Assembly (NCBI RefSeq): GCF_932526225.1
Contig: NC_064043.1
Location: 15,188,085 to 15,252,084, forward strand
Origin: Nematostella vectensis
Lineage: Eukaryota > Cnidaria > Anthozoa > Actiniaria > Edwardsiidae
Direction: 5' to 3'
Length of the DNA: 64,000 nucleotides
Shown here: one piece after another, positions 1 through 10,600 of the stretch
Layout of the letters: the number at the start of each line of letters is the position of its first letter
How positions within the stretch are numbered: the first letter of the stretch is position 1
Notes under the pieces: generated by a model
What the model was told of the DNA's origin: nothing
The model's database searches: none
What the model saw: the letters and a program-made list of their open reading frames with translations, nothing else
Program-made: the position numbers and the translations under genes

Positions 1-728
1 GGAATATTCCTTCACATGGCATGTAATCAGGACTGTATGCAGAGAGGAATAGTACTAGCACACCAGTTGCTCGGTTTGCATTTAGAACACCGGGTGTGTG
101 GTGAATCGCGGCGTTATCTGTGGGTAAAAGAGAATAGATGGGTTGCTTTTTGCATAACCACGAAAAAAGTTTTTTTTATATACATAAAAAGTTTAGTGAA
201 GGAGGCCATCAAAAGGCAGAAGCAGGGAAGAGTTTTTGATTAACGAACCGTAGAAATCGTTATCCGTTAATGTTGCCTCAGTAAATGCCAACGTCAAGGA
301 ATCCGTCACAATTGACAATTGGTATAGCTGTAATTCTAGGCCCCCAGTTGAGGTGACGGCGTTTAATAGTGGCTCATGTGCCCCTGAAGCGGTAGCCATA
401 ATTGCGAGCAATACGTTTGTCCTACAAGAGAACGTGGAAGTTCATTAAATCATCGGTTGGAATTCACATCAGATTGTCATAATTAATAACTACACAGTTT
501 ACATGAAATTGCATATTACATTTTGAAAAATATATGTCTTTAGTAGTACGGTATTAGCACTTACTAATCTGCTTTTGTCCAAGAATATCGGGTCCTTGGA
601 TCGAGTGTGCATACAGTATCCCTGAAGTCGGTGCGCCTGATTTCGTCCCTTTGCAAAGCTTGTTTCTTTAGCTTTTGAGATAATTAAATATTCATTTATA
701 TTGCTTTTCAATGCATCATTCAGTGCGG
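1..728. other. Non-coding, no gene recognised
   Basis: Both strands hold only short open frames of about 70 codons that lack recognisable motifs and have no convincing splice context. I see no RNA gene, array or transposon end here. It may be a distal flank of the decayed transposon that follows. Confidence 0.5.
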
Positions 729-1094
729 CTAATAATTACCTTTTTTCCTGGTTATTCCGTTTCTCCGAAGGTAGTATTGAATGGCTGATATCGAGTAGAC
801 AGCTCCAGACACTCGTCCAACTTCTTGTTGGAGTTCTAGGAGTCTTCGGTCAGGTTGACGCAGCAAAATTTCGATGATGACTCGCTGCTCATCAGGCGCA
901 ATTACGGTGGACTCGACTGGTCTTCCCATAGTCATACAGTTAACATTACCAGAATTTCGGTAGAGTTTTAAATATCTAGCTATCGTGGACTTACTAACTC
1001 CAAATATATCCTCTAGCTCGTCGTCTGTCGCACCTTTCTATTGCTTCATGTGAATAATTCGCCACTTCAAATCTTCACTGTATGCTCGGGGCAT
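729..1094 (-). pseudogene. Decayed Tc1/mariner-IS630-like transposase, N-terminal fragment
   Basis: Reading the minus strand from the ATG at 1094, the frame encodes a helix-turn-helix (paired-like) DNA-binding region of the Tc1/IS630 transposase type: an MPRAYSEDLKWRII-like start, a second helix with GVSKSTIARYLK, then a GRP turn near residue 58 as in GRPR linkers. Codon 19 is an in-frame TAG. The frame ends at 729 after about 121 codons, so the whole DDE catalytic domain is missing. It cannot make an active transposase. Family assignment rests on the motif order; I did not find terminal inverted repeats that would define the original element. Confidence 0.7.
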
Positions 1095-2354
1095 TTCACC
1101 AGCAAGCGGATCGAGAAAGCACCCACTTTCTTTCCCACCAATAACTGCGGTCAGACATTTTCCATTTTCTTTATGTCAAACTTAATTGAAATAGGTGTAT
1201 GCAGCTAGGCGCTTCAGTGGTTTTTACCCATGCTTACATTCGGGCTTGTCGCGTAGTTGCGAAGCCGGTTGACGACAACCTTTTATCAATCGACTGTATC
1301 TACCCGAGCAACAGGTCTTAGTCACGTGCGTGACCCTCTATCATTATTCAGAAAGGTTCAATTGTTTAGATACATCTTTGTGAAGTTCTTCCCATTTTTA
1401 GTAATATTGCCTTTATTATGCTATTATTTTAAATATCAAGATATGGCCTTGGTGAGGGTATTATTGTACATGTCAATATATTGGTGTGTAGTAATATAGC
1501 CTTGGTCATGGTATTATTGTACATGTCTATATATTGGCGTGTGAAGTACCATGATTCCTGCGTCAGAATTTAAATATTAAGCTTCCTGGATGATTAACAA
1601 ATAAGGTAGACAAGTTAATAGACTATTGTTTCTCTCAGGGAAAATACATGTCAATTTGCCAAAAATGGTAAGTACGATTGCACATACAAATTTTAAAAGT
1701 TAATACTTTTAATTAAACAAGTGTTGCAAAGAGTACTACAATTATATGGAGTTCCAGGATTGTGCGCCAAATAAATTTAAATTTATTTAAATTGATTTAA
1801 ACGCTGATTTAACAAAACATATTATTCCACCTCCCAAAACGGTTCCAAGGGCGCGTGGTTTAATTTTCTTTCATAAAACTTTAGCTTATCTCACAGCGCT
1901 GGAAAGAAAAGTATAGAGACATAGAGGAAAAACATGACATGACGCTTAAAATAAGGTCATTTCACATCTAATAGGGCGCGGAAAATGTCTCTAAGTTCTT
2001 AGTGAGTAATAGCAAACAAAATAAAAAGGGCAACTGTTCTTAAATCGATGCGACTTTTTGTAAAGTGTCATTGGAGGAGGTCGTAAGAGCGGTGCAAAAA
2101 CCGCAAAACCGTCAAAATAAATCAATAACCGTAAACCGCGCAGTCTAGAGAAACCGCAATAACCGCGGAATATAATACGAAAAACCAAAAAACTGCGCCA
2201 TATTTAAAGCAAAACCGCATTACCGCAAAACTTACGCCCCCCTCTCCTTAAAATTTGATTTCAAATTATTAGGTTAACATTTTCTTTTCTATATTCAACT
2301 TGTTTTCCTTTTATGATGCTCATCTCGGGCGGTCATTTGCGCCGGCTGGTGCAG
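1095..2354. other. Non-coding, AT-rich, small repeats
   Basis: No gene recognised. At 1441-1546 a 53-bp segment is tandemly duplicated with a few substitutions. Between about 2090 and 2230 the motif AAAACCGCA and its variants recur many times at irregular spacing, a low-order repeat of unknown origin. Confidence 0.45.
1441..1546. repeat. Two-copy 53-bp tandem duplication
   Basis: The segment beginning atatggccttgg at 1441 is repeated from 1494 as atatagccttgg, with about 90% identity over 53 bp. It lies in non-coding DNA. Confidence 0.75.
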
Positions 2355-3341
2355 CACGGGCAAACCAGACGAAATGTTCGTGTATCGAATAATATATTTT
2401 TTTATTTGTTTACCGAATATATGTAATAAAGCCAGTTTCTTGAAGTTGTTGTAATAGATTGATCTGGTTCCGTTTAAGCCGTGATTCATAACAGTTTACT
2501 CGGTTCACCTCCTCCCCACTCGTGATAAAAAACAAAAGGGTAGGAAGCTCCACGCCCTGGCAATCACAACTTCGACTCTTCGAGACAACTTTTTTGGCAA
2601 AAAACGGAGAGCTTTTCCCTTCAAAATCGTGTATGTCATAGAAGAATAATTTCTAAACATATCTTTCGAAGAAAATAATCCAAAAGGCCAGAATTTCACT
2701 GCAATTTTTCGCTGCAAATTCGAAATTTATCCTTCTTCCAGGGTGCTGACAAACAGTCGGAATTTCCCTGCAATTTTTCGCTGCAAAGTCGAAATTTATC
2801 GTTCTTCCAGGGTGCTGACAAACAGTCGGCCCACTGAGCGCACAATAGAAAATACAATGGTCAAATGGTTGCCATGGCATTGCATTGTATTTTCTATTGT
2901 GTCCAGGCCCCGACCGCGCTCAGTGAACCGACTGTTTGTCAGCACCCTAGAAGAACGATAAATTTCAAATTTTCAGTGAAAAATTGCAGGGAAATTCTGG
3001 CCTTTTGGATTATTTTATTCTTCTATGACATACAGGATTTTGAAGGGAAAAGCTCTCCGTTTTTTGCCGAAAAAGTTGTCTCGAAGATTCGAAGTTGTGA
3101 TTGCCAGGGCGTGGAGCATTTCTAGCCTGTTGTATTTTATTACAAGTAGGGAGCAGGGGAGGAGGTGAACCGAGATGAAGGAGGAAAATCGCGTAAACTG
3201 TTATGAATCACGGCTAAAACGGAACCAGATCAATCTATGACAACAACTTCAAGAAATTGGCTTTATTGCAGATATATTTGGTGAACAAATTAAAGATATA
3301 ATATTATTCGATACACGAACATTTCGTCTGGTTTGCCCGTG
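2355..3341. mobile_element. ~1-kb foldback (long inverted-repeat) element
   Basis: The left arm (2355 to about 2860) and right arm (about 2882 to 3341) are imperfect reverse complements over almost their full length. For example cacgggcaaaccagacgaaa (2355 on) pairs with the complement ending at 3341, and cacaatagaaaatacaatg at 2841-2859 pairs with 2883-2901. The central loop is only about 23 bp. The left arm is longer because about 69 bp (ending gctgacaaacagtcgg) is duplicated at 2692-2760 and 2761-2829. No coding capacity is retained; the short frames inside are shadows of the palindrome. It looks like a non-autonomous foldback or MITE-type element. I could not identify target duplications. 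Confidence 0.75.
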
Positions 3342-4034
3342 ATTTCAGTGAAAATATTGCTCTCAGCAGAAAAAGAACTTTCAGACGCTTTATTTCGCTC
3401 AATTTTGTTTCAATCATTTATATTTAGCGCCGATTACTGTTTAGATTTTGTTTTTCGTATATAGCTTTGCATGGCAAAAGTTATTCAAGCTTTCAAGCTA
3501 TTCACAGTTTGAGTATCACAAACAAACAGATAAAATAGGACACGATTAGAAAAACTTATCAATAACGATTCCACCTGCCCCGAGTATCTCGCCATTTGCA
3601 ATAAACATATTTCGCGCTCCTCCAATCAAGCGCGTCCTTTGATGATGAGTACAAAAACAATCAGCATAGCGGGTAGCACGTTATTATAATATCTAGCCTT
3701 ATTCGCCACCTAAACACCGGAATTAAACGCAAAAATAGCTCAGCAACAAATTTTATTTTGAATTATTAGCAATTCGTGACCTTTGATGGTACGGTTTCAA
3801 TTTTAAGGTGAGCTACTTAAAATGCTGTCAATTTTCGCACTTAAAAAACACAAAAATATTTTATAAGTTTATCGTTAAACAGCCCGTTTTCTTTTTTTCG
3901 CGAAATCTTTCACATGCATGTGAAAACCGTGTTTTTTGTGGAGGTATTTGCATGCAGCTTGACATATTTTTCTTCGTCTACAGCTTATGTGTCGGACTCT
4001 ATCGTGTTCGCTGCTGCTTGAATTCTTGCGACAG
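3342..4034. other. Non-coding, no gene recognised
   Basis: No domain-bearing frame is visible. The segment just before 4035 (cttgaattcttgcgacag) could be a 3' splice site or the 5' UTR of the ORF that follows. Confidence 0.4.
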
Positions 4035-4613
4035 ATGGAACCACAGCTCGTTGGCAACCGGCGAGACTCTCTTAGCGACAAGGAAGAATACGAACACATA
4101 TCGCCTATGACGTGGAGTGTGAGAGCTGTCTCGAGGAGAAATAGAAGATTATCTTTACCCTCTATTGAGTCACAGCGTGCAGCGAGATGTGATACAGTGG
4201 GAGATTCGCCACAAAACAAGAACGCCGAAGAATCCTCTTCGCTCGAGAAGTTCACCCTTCCATCATCCCCGTTTCTGCCAGCTTTACAAGACGGAAGAAA
4301 CACTGGAAGGCGAAGTCTGAGCATGCCAGAGTTTTATGGAATAACAGAATTTAGGAAGAACCAAGAGAACGCGAAATCAAAAAGAGAGGGTAAAATTAAG
4401 GTTCACCGGACAAAAACAGACCCACAAACTTTTCTTCCTTCACCGGAAAATGGGACGGTCCTTCTGCCAGGGATAAAAAGCACGAGAGCAGACGGTTATG
4501 GCACAAGTGATTTCGAGTCTTACAAAGTTGAAAGGAAAACCTACCTTCCGAGGATAAACACTGATAAAAAGCAAAGCCTGGTAAAACCCCGACAGTTTGC
4601 AAAAGGGGATTAG
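4035..4613 (+). CDS. Unrecognised basic protein with RRxS motifs
   Basis: An open frame of 192 codons starts at the ATG at 4035 and ends with TAG at 4611-4613. The frame is open further upstream to 3987, but the segment before 4035 looks like a splice acceptor (ttcttgcgacag), so this may be the last exon of a spliced gene rather than a complete one. The product is polar and Ser/Arg/Lys-rich and probably disordered. Three sites match the basophilic-kinase pattern R-R-x-S: RRDSL near residue 9, RRLSLP near 35 and RRSLSMPE near 90. No signal peptide, membrane segment or known fold is visible. Composition and length argue against chance, but the function is unknown. Confidence 0.45.
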   Translation: MEPQLVGNRRDSLSDKEEYEHISPMTWSVRAVSRRNRRLSLPSIESQRAARCDTVGDSPQNKNAEESSSLEKFTLPSSPFLPALQDGRNTGRRSLSMPEFYGITEFRKNQENAKSKREGKIKVHRTKTDPQTFLPSPENGTVLLPGIKSTRADGYGTSDFESYKVERKTYLPRINTDKKQSLVKPRQFAKGD

Positions 4614-5579
4614 GGATAGCACTTTGAATCAGCAAATTGATATATATAAAATTGAGTTTACTGGAAATGAGAACGCTGTAACAGGACAAAAAAAGAGGCT
4701 TCTCGCTCCGATAGAAATATAGCCTGCAGGCGTATAGAAATAGAATACCACAAGGAAAAATGCGGACTTAGAGCTAGGAATATAAAATGTAGAATGATCT
4801 ACGTTTCCGACGTTCTAAAATTATCGATTTCAATTGCCGATAATATTGGTTAAAAACAAATCGAAAGAGTTATAATGGCTTATTAAAAAAAAACCGGTCA
4901 AAATATAGAGGATGTTTTCTCTAGCTTTTCTAATTTAGTTATTCTTTGTAACAAAGGAATTACCTGGGTTGTAATGTGTAAAGAATGTGTAAATCCTTGC
5001 CAGATTATCGAAGGAAACTTTCCAAGGCACGGACCTTGTAGGCTCGAGAGCTTAACCGCCATATTTTAAAGGAATGGAAAACAAACGGAGGAATTGCGAT
5101 AAAAAGGAAACAATTTCGCTGACTAAGCGTCCCTAATATGCCGCAGATGTTTTTCGCGTCTTATTCATAAACAATCCAAAAAGTGAATTCATATTCATGC
5201 TTTGTACATATCAATATTGTAACAAATGTGTACATTATTATTTAAGGTTTACATACTTGTATATTGTGCACACTTCGCAAACTGAACTGACAAAAACTAT
5301 TAAAAACGCGATGATATCTGTCTGTATCTATTTGAATAACAAAAATGTGTCTAATTTTATCTTACCAATATGAATGTGTGTTTGTTTTAAGGCTATATGT
5401 TAGCCTACAAAAGATTATTTTTCTTGTTATCGATCATGTTATTGAATGGCAAGTTCTTCATCGCTTCGAAAAATCACATCTACATAAAAACTATAATAGT
5501 TCATTACTTGAAATGCTGCAAGGATAGATACCCCCCTCCCAAGAAAGAAAATAAGACTACGGCTATTAATAGCTCCTAA
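4614..5579. other. Non-coding, AT-rich
   Basis: Probable 3' flank of the preceding ORF. No recognisable gene, RNA or array is visible. Confidence 0.4.
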
Positions 5580-5805
5580 GGATACAGTTTGACCACAGGA
5601 TTTCTCTGGATATAGGTAAACGATCAGAATTTACTTCCTTCCTCATAGAAAATAATAGTTTTTTGATGGAATCGTACAATTGTCAACCATCAGGATACAG
5701 TTTGACCACAGGATTTCTCTGGATATAGGTAAACGATCAGAATTTACTTCCTTCCTCATAGAAAATAATAGTTTTTTGATGGAATCGTACAATTGTCAAC
5801 CATCA
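5580..5805. repeat. Perfect 113-bp tandem duplication
   Basis: 5580-5692 and 5693-5805 are identical as far as I can read, beginning ggatacagtttgaccacagg. The absence of divergence implies a recent duplication. Confidence 0.9.
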
Positions 5806-6503
5806 GGTCGCTAGTCTGCAACCGTCTCACAAAGTGACAGGTGCCTATTGATGGTAACAATGCCACACCTACTGTACACATTTTTGCTTTATAAGGGAGT
5901 GTTTATTAGATACTCCGGGGGAGGAGGAGGAGGAGGGGTGGTGGACTCAGGGCACCTTAAAATTTAAAAGCTGCCTCCCCCGACTTTAGATGGATATCAC
6001 TATTATCATTTGTGTATTTATATGCCTAATAGTTCAATGCTCCCGAAAAATCGTTCTTCACGATTCCCTTTCAAGGACTTGTTTCCCAGTCTCTTGAATA
6101 AGGAAGAAGAAAACGCGGAAAATATTGCAAGAAAGGTGCGCAAAGGGTTCTGGGGCGGAGGGACTTTTCGGTTGGTGCATGCTTTCTGGAATAAAGTAAT
6201 TTATCCCCACAATCCTTTGCGTCTGTTGTTTGTATTTTGACCTTTTTGATTTCCTAGATTAGTAGTTTAACATAATACTTGCAGATCACTGAAACTAGAG
6301 CCAATGGTCAGTACCGACCCGAATGCGCACCTCGTCCAAGAGTCGAAAAATTAAAAAAGGGCCGGGATGCATATTCGAGTAAATACGAAATTCATATTAG
6401 AACAAGAATCCAGCCTGGGATTTGACCAAATTCTAAGAACATTGCTGCTACGATCATGTAGAAGACGGGAGAGCAGCAAAATATTGTTTTGTTAGTGTGA
6501 TGC
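5806..6503. other. Non-coding flank
   Basis: No gene recognised. There is a short purine-rich run (gggggaggaggaggagg) near 5918. Confidence 0.4.
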
Positions 6504-6633
6504 TACGCTGGGTACCAGAGTCTCGACCTTCGTTCGTTTACCATGCGCCTTTGTTGACTACTTCGCGACTCGTTGTCGCCGCTTCGCGGCCCGTGTTGTC
6601 GAAGTGAAGCTCGAGCCTCTGTTACCTAGGGTA
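6504..6633. mobile_element. Short MITE with 9-bp TSD, copy 1
   Basis: This 130-bp element has terminal inverted repeats of the type ctgggtaccagag...ctctgttaccta and a GC-rich palindromic core. It is flanked by a 9-bp near-duplicate, gtgtgatgc at 6495-6503 and gtgcgatgc at 6634-6642 (8/9 identical). The same family recurs at 8377-8490 and 8648-8755, each with a 9-bp flank duplication. A 9-bp duplication points to a Mutator-like or related transposase in trans; that superfamily call is inference. Confidence 0.75.
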
Positions 6634-6844
6634 GTGCGATGCGTTCTAATGCAGAATCAAATTGTGTTTATCATAATAACAACCATGAATATTGTTATTG
6701 ATCACTAGTAATTCTCTTCAAATGTATTATTGGGTAATATTTTTACACGAAATTTGAGAAAATCCTTCACGCGAACGGCCTGGGATCTTAACGTACTAAC
6801 ACCCAAACGTGACCGACAACGAGAACGGCTGTGCAAGAGACCTC

Positions 6845-7178
6845 TGCAAGGGAATTGGGAACAGAGGTTGTTTGGTAAATTGATTTAGAAATGACAAACA
6901 ACGAAACTCCCCTCTGATTTGGTCGAATTTTGCCTTGTTTTGAAACGCGCTCTCCGTGTTTACGTAGATACCCGGTCAAGTTACGTTGCGTAATCGCAAT
7001 CGTAATCGCAAATCGTGCGTTTCGTATATCGCGTCGGGGACTGTTCGCGCGCCACGGGGACGGGTAGTAGCTCGGATAACGCAAAACAAGGCAAAATTCG
7101 ACCAAACCAAAGGAGAGTTTCGTTGTTTGTCATTTCTAAATCAATTTATGAAACAACCTCTGTTCCCTACGCCCTTGC
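6845..7178. mobile_element. ~330-bp inverted-repeat element
   Basis: Arms of about 97 bp (6845-6942 and 7082-7178) are reverse complements with few mismatches, e.g. caaggcaaaattcgacca on the right pairs with tggtcgaattttgccttg on the left. The core is ~140 bp containing CGTAATCGCAAT-type repeats. No coding capacity is seen. It is most likely a MITE or foldback of a different family from the 9-bp-TSD element. Confidence 0.7.
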
Positions 7179-7579
7179 CTCTGTCAAGTGGATGTGACGT
7201 AATGGTATGCGGAGTGAATAAGTGATTAGGTTTCTCTGGATGTTTGCCAGACTCCTACAGACCAAAAGTGGTTTAGGTAGACGTATGAAGTAAGAAATTC
7301 TGATTATTAGAATATAAAGGTAATATATCAACTTCAGTTTGTATCAGCTCTCTTTTCATTCGCCTTCGTCTTCCGGTGGAAAGACTTCTGGTAGAATTGC
7401 TTTATACCGGAAGTCCTTGGACAATCACCCTGGGGCTAGTAGATTCTTTCAGCGTTTCACGACGTCATATCCGCTTCTATCAGCAGTCTTGTGGTGCCTG
7501 GCCAATAGAAAAGTAATGAAACTCTACACTTGAATGCGGATTTATGACGATTGAAGAACCGGCCCTAGTGCAGCGGCCA

Positions 7580-7585
7580 TATATA
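7580..7585 (+). promoter_or_regulatory. Candidate TATA box of the astacin gene
   Basis: TATATA lies 87 bp before the predicted start codon at 7672. A TATA element here would place the transcription start near 7610 and give a 5' UTR of ~60 nt. This rests on position and motif only. Confidence 0.45.
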
Positions 7586-7671
7586 CATGTATGAGTCCTC
7601 CTCCTTGACAGCCAAACTCGAATACGAAAACCAGACCTTCAAGACGAGCAAGCACCCTCAAGCAGTCTAGC

Positions 7672-10600
7672 ATGGCACAGGTGCTTATCCTATCCGTGGT
7701 TCTGCTGCTTTTGAACATAAGCCCTGGTAAGTCAACCCCCACAGTCGTCTTTTTTCTAACAGAGTACCCTAATGCATCTACGACAAACGCTATATGTTTT
7801 TGAATGAAAGTTGAAAGACCCCAAGAATTGCGGGAATTATCCTCGGCAAACAAGCGGCTAGTGTTTCTCTGTATAAAAACTTTGTCAATCATTGCAAATC
7901 ATCAGGCATTGTTATTCTGGATATTCCGGGAAGGTTAAGGTCCCTCGTTTGAGAGCTTGAGTGGAGGTGGCCGCGAGTGAGAGGTTACAAGTAGGCCCTG
8001 AAAAATAGCCTAAGAAGAGATCGAACGATTTGCATTCATCCCTGGTGCAAGAAACACTTTCTGATCAGTCAGTTTACTGCCCTGGTTTCGAGTAACCTTC
8101 CCTTGAACCACTACGCAGGCTAACTTTGTGATATTCTAGGATCAAACGTGTTGGCTTACTTGTAATGCGATACTGTTTTGAAAAAGTTGCAGATGTCATT
8201 GATACCTTATTCGAACTTGCTCTGTTGACTATAACTCCCGGTAACTCAAACCAAAAATCAGCTCCCCTTGGATTTGCGTCGTACATTTACTGAATTCTTT
8301 TCATCCCGTTACTCGAATCTTTGATACTTTGAACTCCCGCTAAATTTCGATTTATCCATACGTGTACGGAATCGGATAGCCTGGGTACCAGAGGCTCCGA
8401 ACGTCGCTAGAGCCACTAGAGTCGCTTCGCTCAGTCGATGACGCCGCTTCGCAGCTCTAGCGAAGTTCGGAGCCTCTGGTACCCAGGGTAGGAATCGGAT
8501 GAGTCCGCAAGCGCAAGTTGCGGATACGGTTAGCGTCCACACCAATACGACGCTTACGCAGGCTTATCCGCAACTTTTTGAATCCGCAAACCAAAATGGA
8601 ACGATATAATTACGCTATGAAATGTAGTACTAACTCTGAAAGAAATATACCCTGGAAACCAGATGCTCCGAGAGTTTTCCGGGCGAGAACCCCCGCCCCC
8701 TAGCATATATTCAGCCTCGGAAAAAGAGGATATTCAGCCTCTGGAACCCAGGGAAAATGAAATAAAATACGGAGTAACTCCGGAATCGGATACGTGTGAA
8801 CGATCGGTTACGATTCCATTACGCTACGTGTGGACAGAGACCATTTCGATTACGGAACGAAAAAGTTGCGATTCCATAGGCCAGTGGAACAGTGTGCTAT
8901 AAATACACTTTGTGTATTGTGACAAATTTGATAATCCTGAAAGCGGCTCACGTTAATTTTATACGTAGAGGCTATATGCCCGACAAATAACCCAGCAAAT
9001 TGTCGACCTAGTGAGTACAAAGTATTTTATATTTGTGTAGAAAGGACAACCAAATCTGAAATAAGCTTTGTTGTTGGTATTGAATATTTTCCGTTGTTTA
9101 TGTACCTTGTAATTAGTAATTTTATTTCTGAAGGTCAGACATATGAAATGCTCCAAAGAAATTCGAGAGAAGCTTACGAGAGGTTTAATTATGTAGTATT
9201 TTTTTTAAAACTAAGAACACAAAACATATTCGATTGTGTGCATTTCAATGTAGCTTGCTTTTGTTGTTTTGTGCGCAAAGAATGTCATATGCACGTGCGT
9301 GACTGGACAAAGAAGCACAATGTAGACCTGGGTCGTAGTGCGCTGCACATGATGACAACATCACTACATTACTATAGCAACACCCCTATTTCCAAGAGAA
9401 GCAAGCGTGAAAAAGACCCCGATATTTTTTAGCGTACATCTCTGCGAGCTGTGCGTGGGGTAACCGGCAAAGACTAGCCTCCATCTTAGCCGTAAAGCTT
9501 GATGATGCCATACGGTATTTCACCGCATGTCTGAAAGTGTGGTCTATTTTTTTCCTCATTTTACTTGATCTGGACAAGTCTGATTCTTGGCCATGTCCCC
9601 GATTTTATTCATTGTTTACATTTACTATCAGTACTTTTTATGGCCTTATCTTTTTTTCAATTTTTTTATATCAATAATGATATTCAGAAAATACCCAGGA
9701 CTTGTCCATGGCGCTGTGCCGTGCATGTTGTCTTGGCGTTTACATGGTAACACATGCCACAGGGTAACCATAATAAAAATGTAATCGCTTACGATCTTGA
9801 ATTGATACATCACAGGTTCCCTGGTCTCAGGGTCTGTTGCCGGTTGCCATGTCTAAAGATTTTAGTCTAAGGGTGAATTATTATCCATCGGCTTTCCCAG
9901 TAACACAGTGGCTATATACCCAACAGTCGCTTTACCTTTAAAATAAAATAAAATTCAGTGTCACTTTGATAACGATTCTTAAGACCAGTGCGCTACGCTA
10001 GCCAGGAGGAGAAAGGGAAAACACTCTTATTTTTATAAAAACCTATTTTGATAAGAACCTTTTTTTATAAGAACGCCCGAATTTTTACCAATTTCTAAGA
10101 ACATGCCGAGGCTCAAGTAGCAGCAAAAGAATTCCTCATTAGAGTGATGGTTCTAAGAAAAGAAGAACCAAATTTAATTGATTCGTTTTTAATACTTTAT
10201 TGGTATTATAATGTTGTTATATACAATAACTTTAGTGTTTATTTTAGGATGCAATGTCACTAAAATTTAATAACATCATTTAACAATGTTATAAGTTCAG
10301 ATCCTCACGATTATGCTTTCAATTCGTGGTTTAATTCAACTAATATTTCTCAAAATCTAAATTACAACTAACTCCGAGCTTCAACGAGGAACCAGCCCCT
10401 ACGGGGGGTCCCAATCAAACATCAGGGGCCACAGGGAACCCAAGGAGGGCAATATACATATTACAACATCTCCCCCCTTTCAAAACTTCAATAAATGTTA
10501 AAAAAAAAAAAAAAATGTTCTTAACATTGTTCAATAAGTCTTTGTGGCTTCTTCACTTCACGACCAGCTCTTGTTCTGATGGGTGAATGTGCTTCTGTTT

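Noticed and set aside
3875-4324. 149-codon minus-strand ORF
   Set aside because: Antisense of the better-supported forward ORF at 4035-4613, with no motif.
9094-9432. 112-codon forward ORF
   Set aside because: No motif, unbalanced composition, lies in astacin intron 1, and no splice phase fits the gene.
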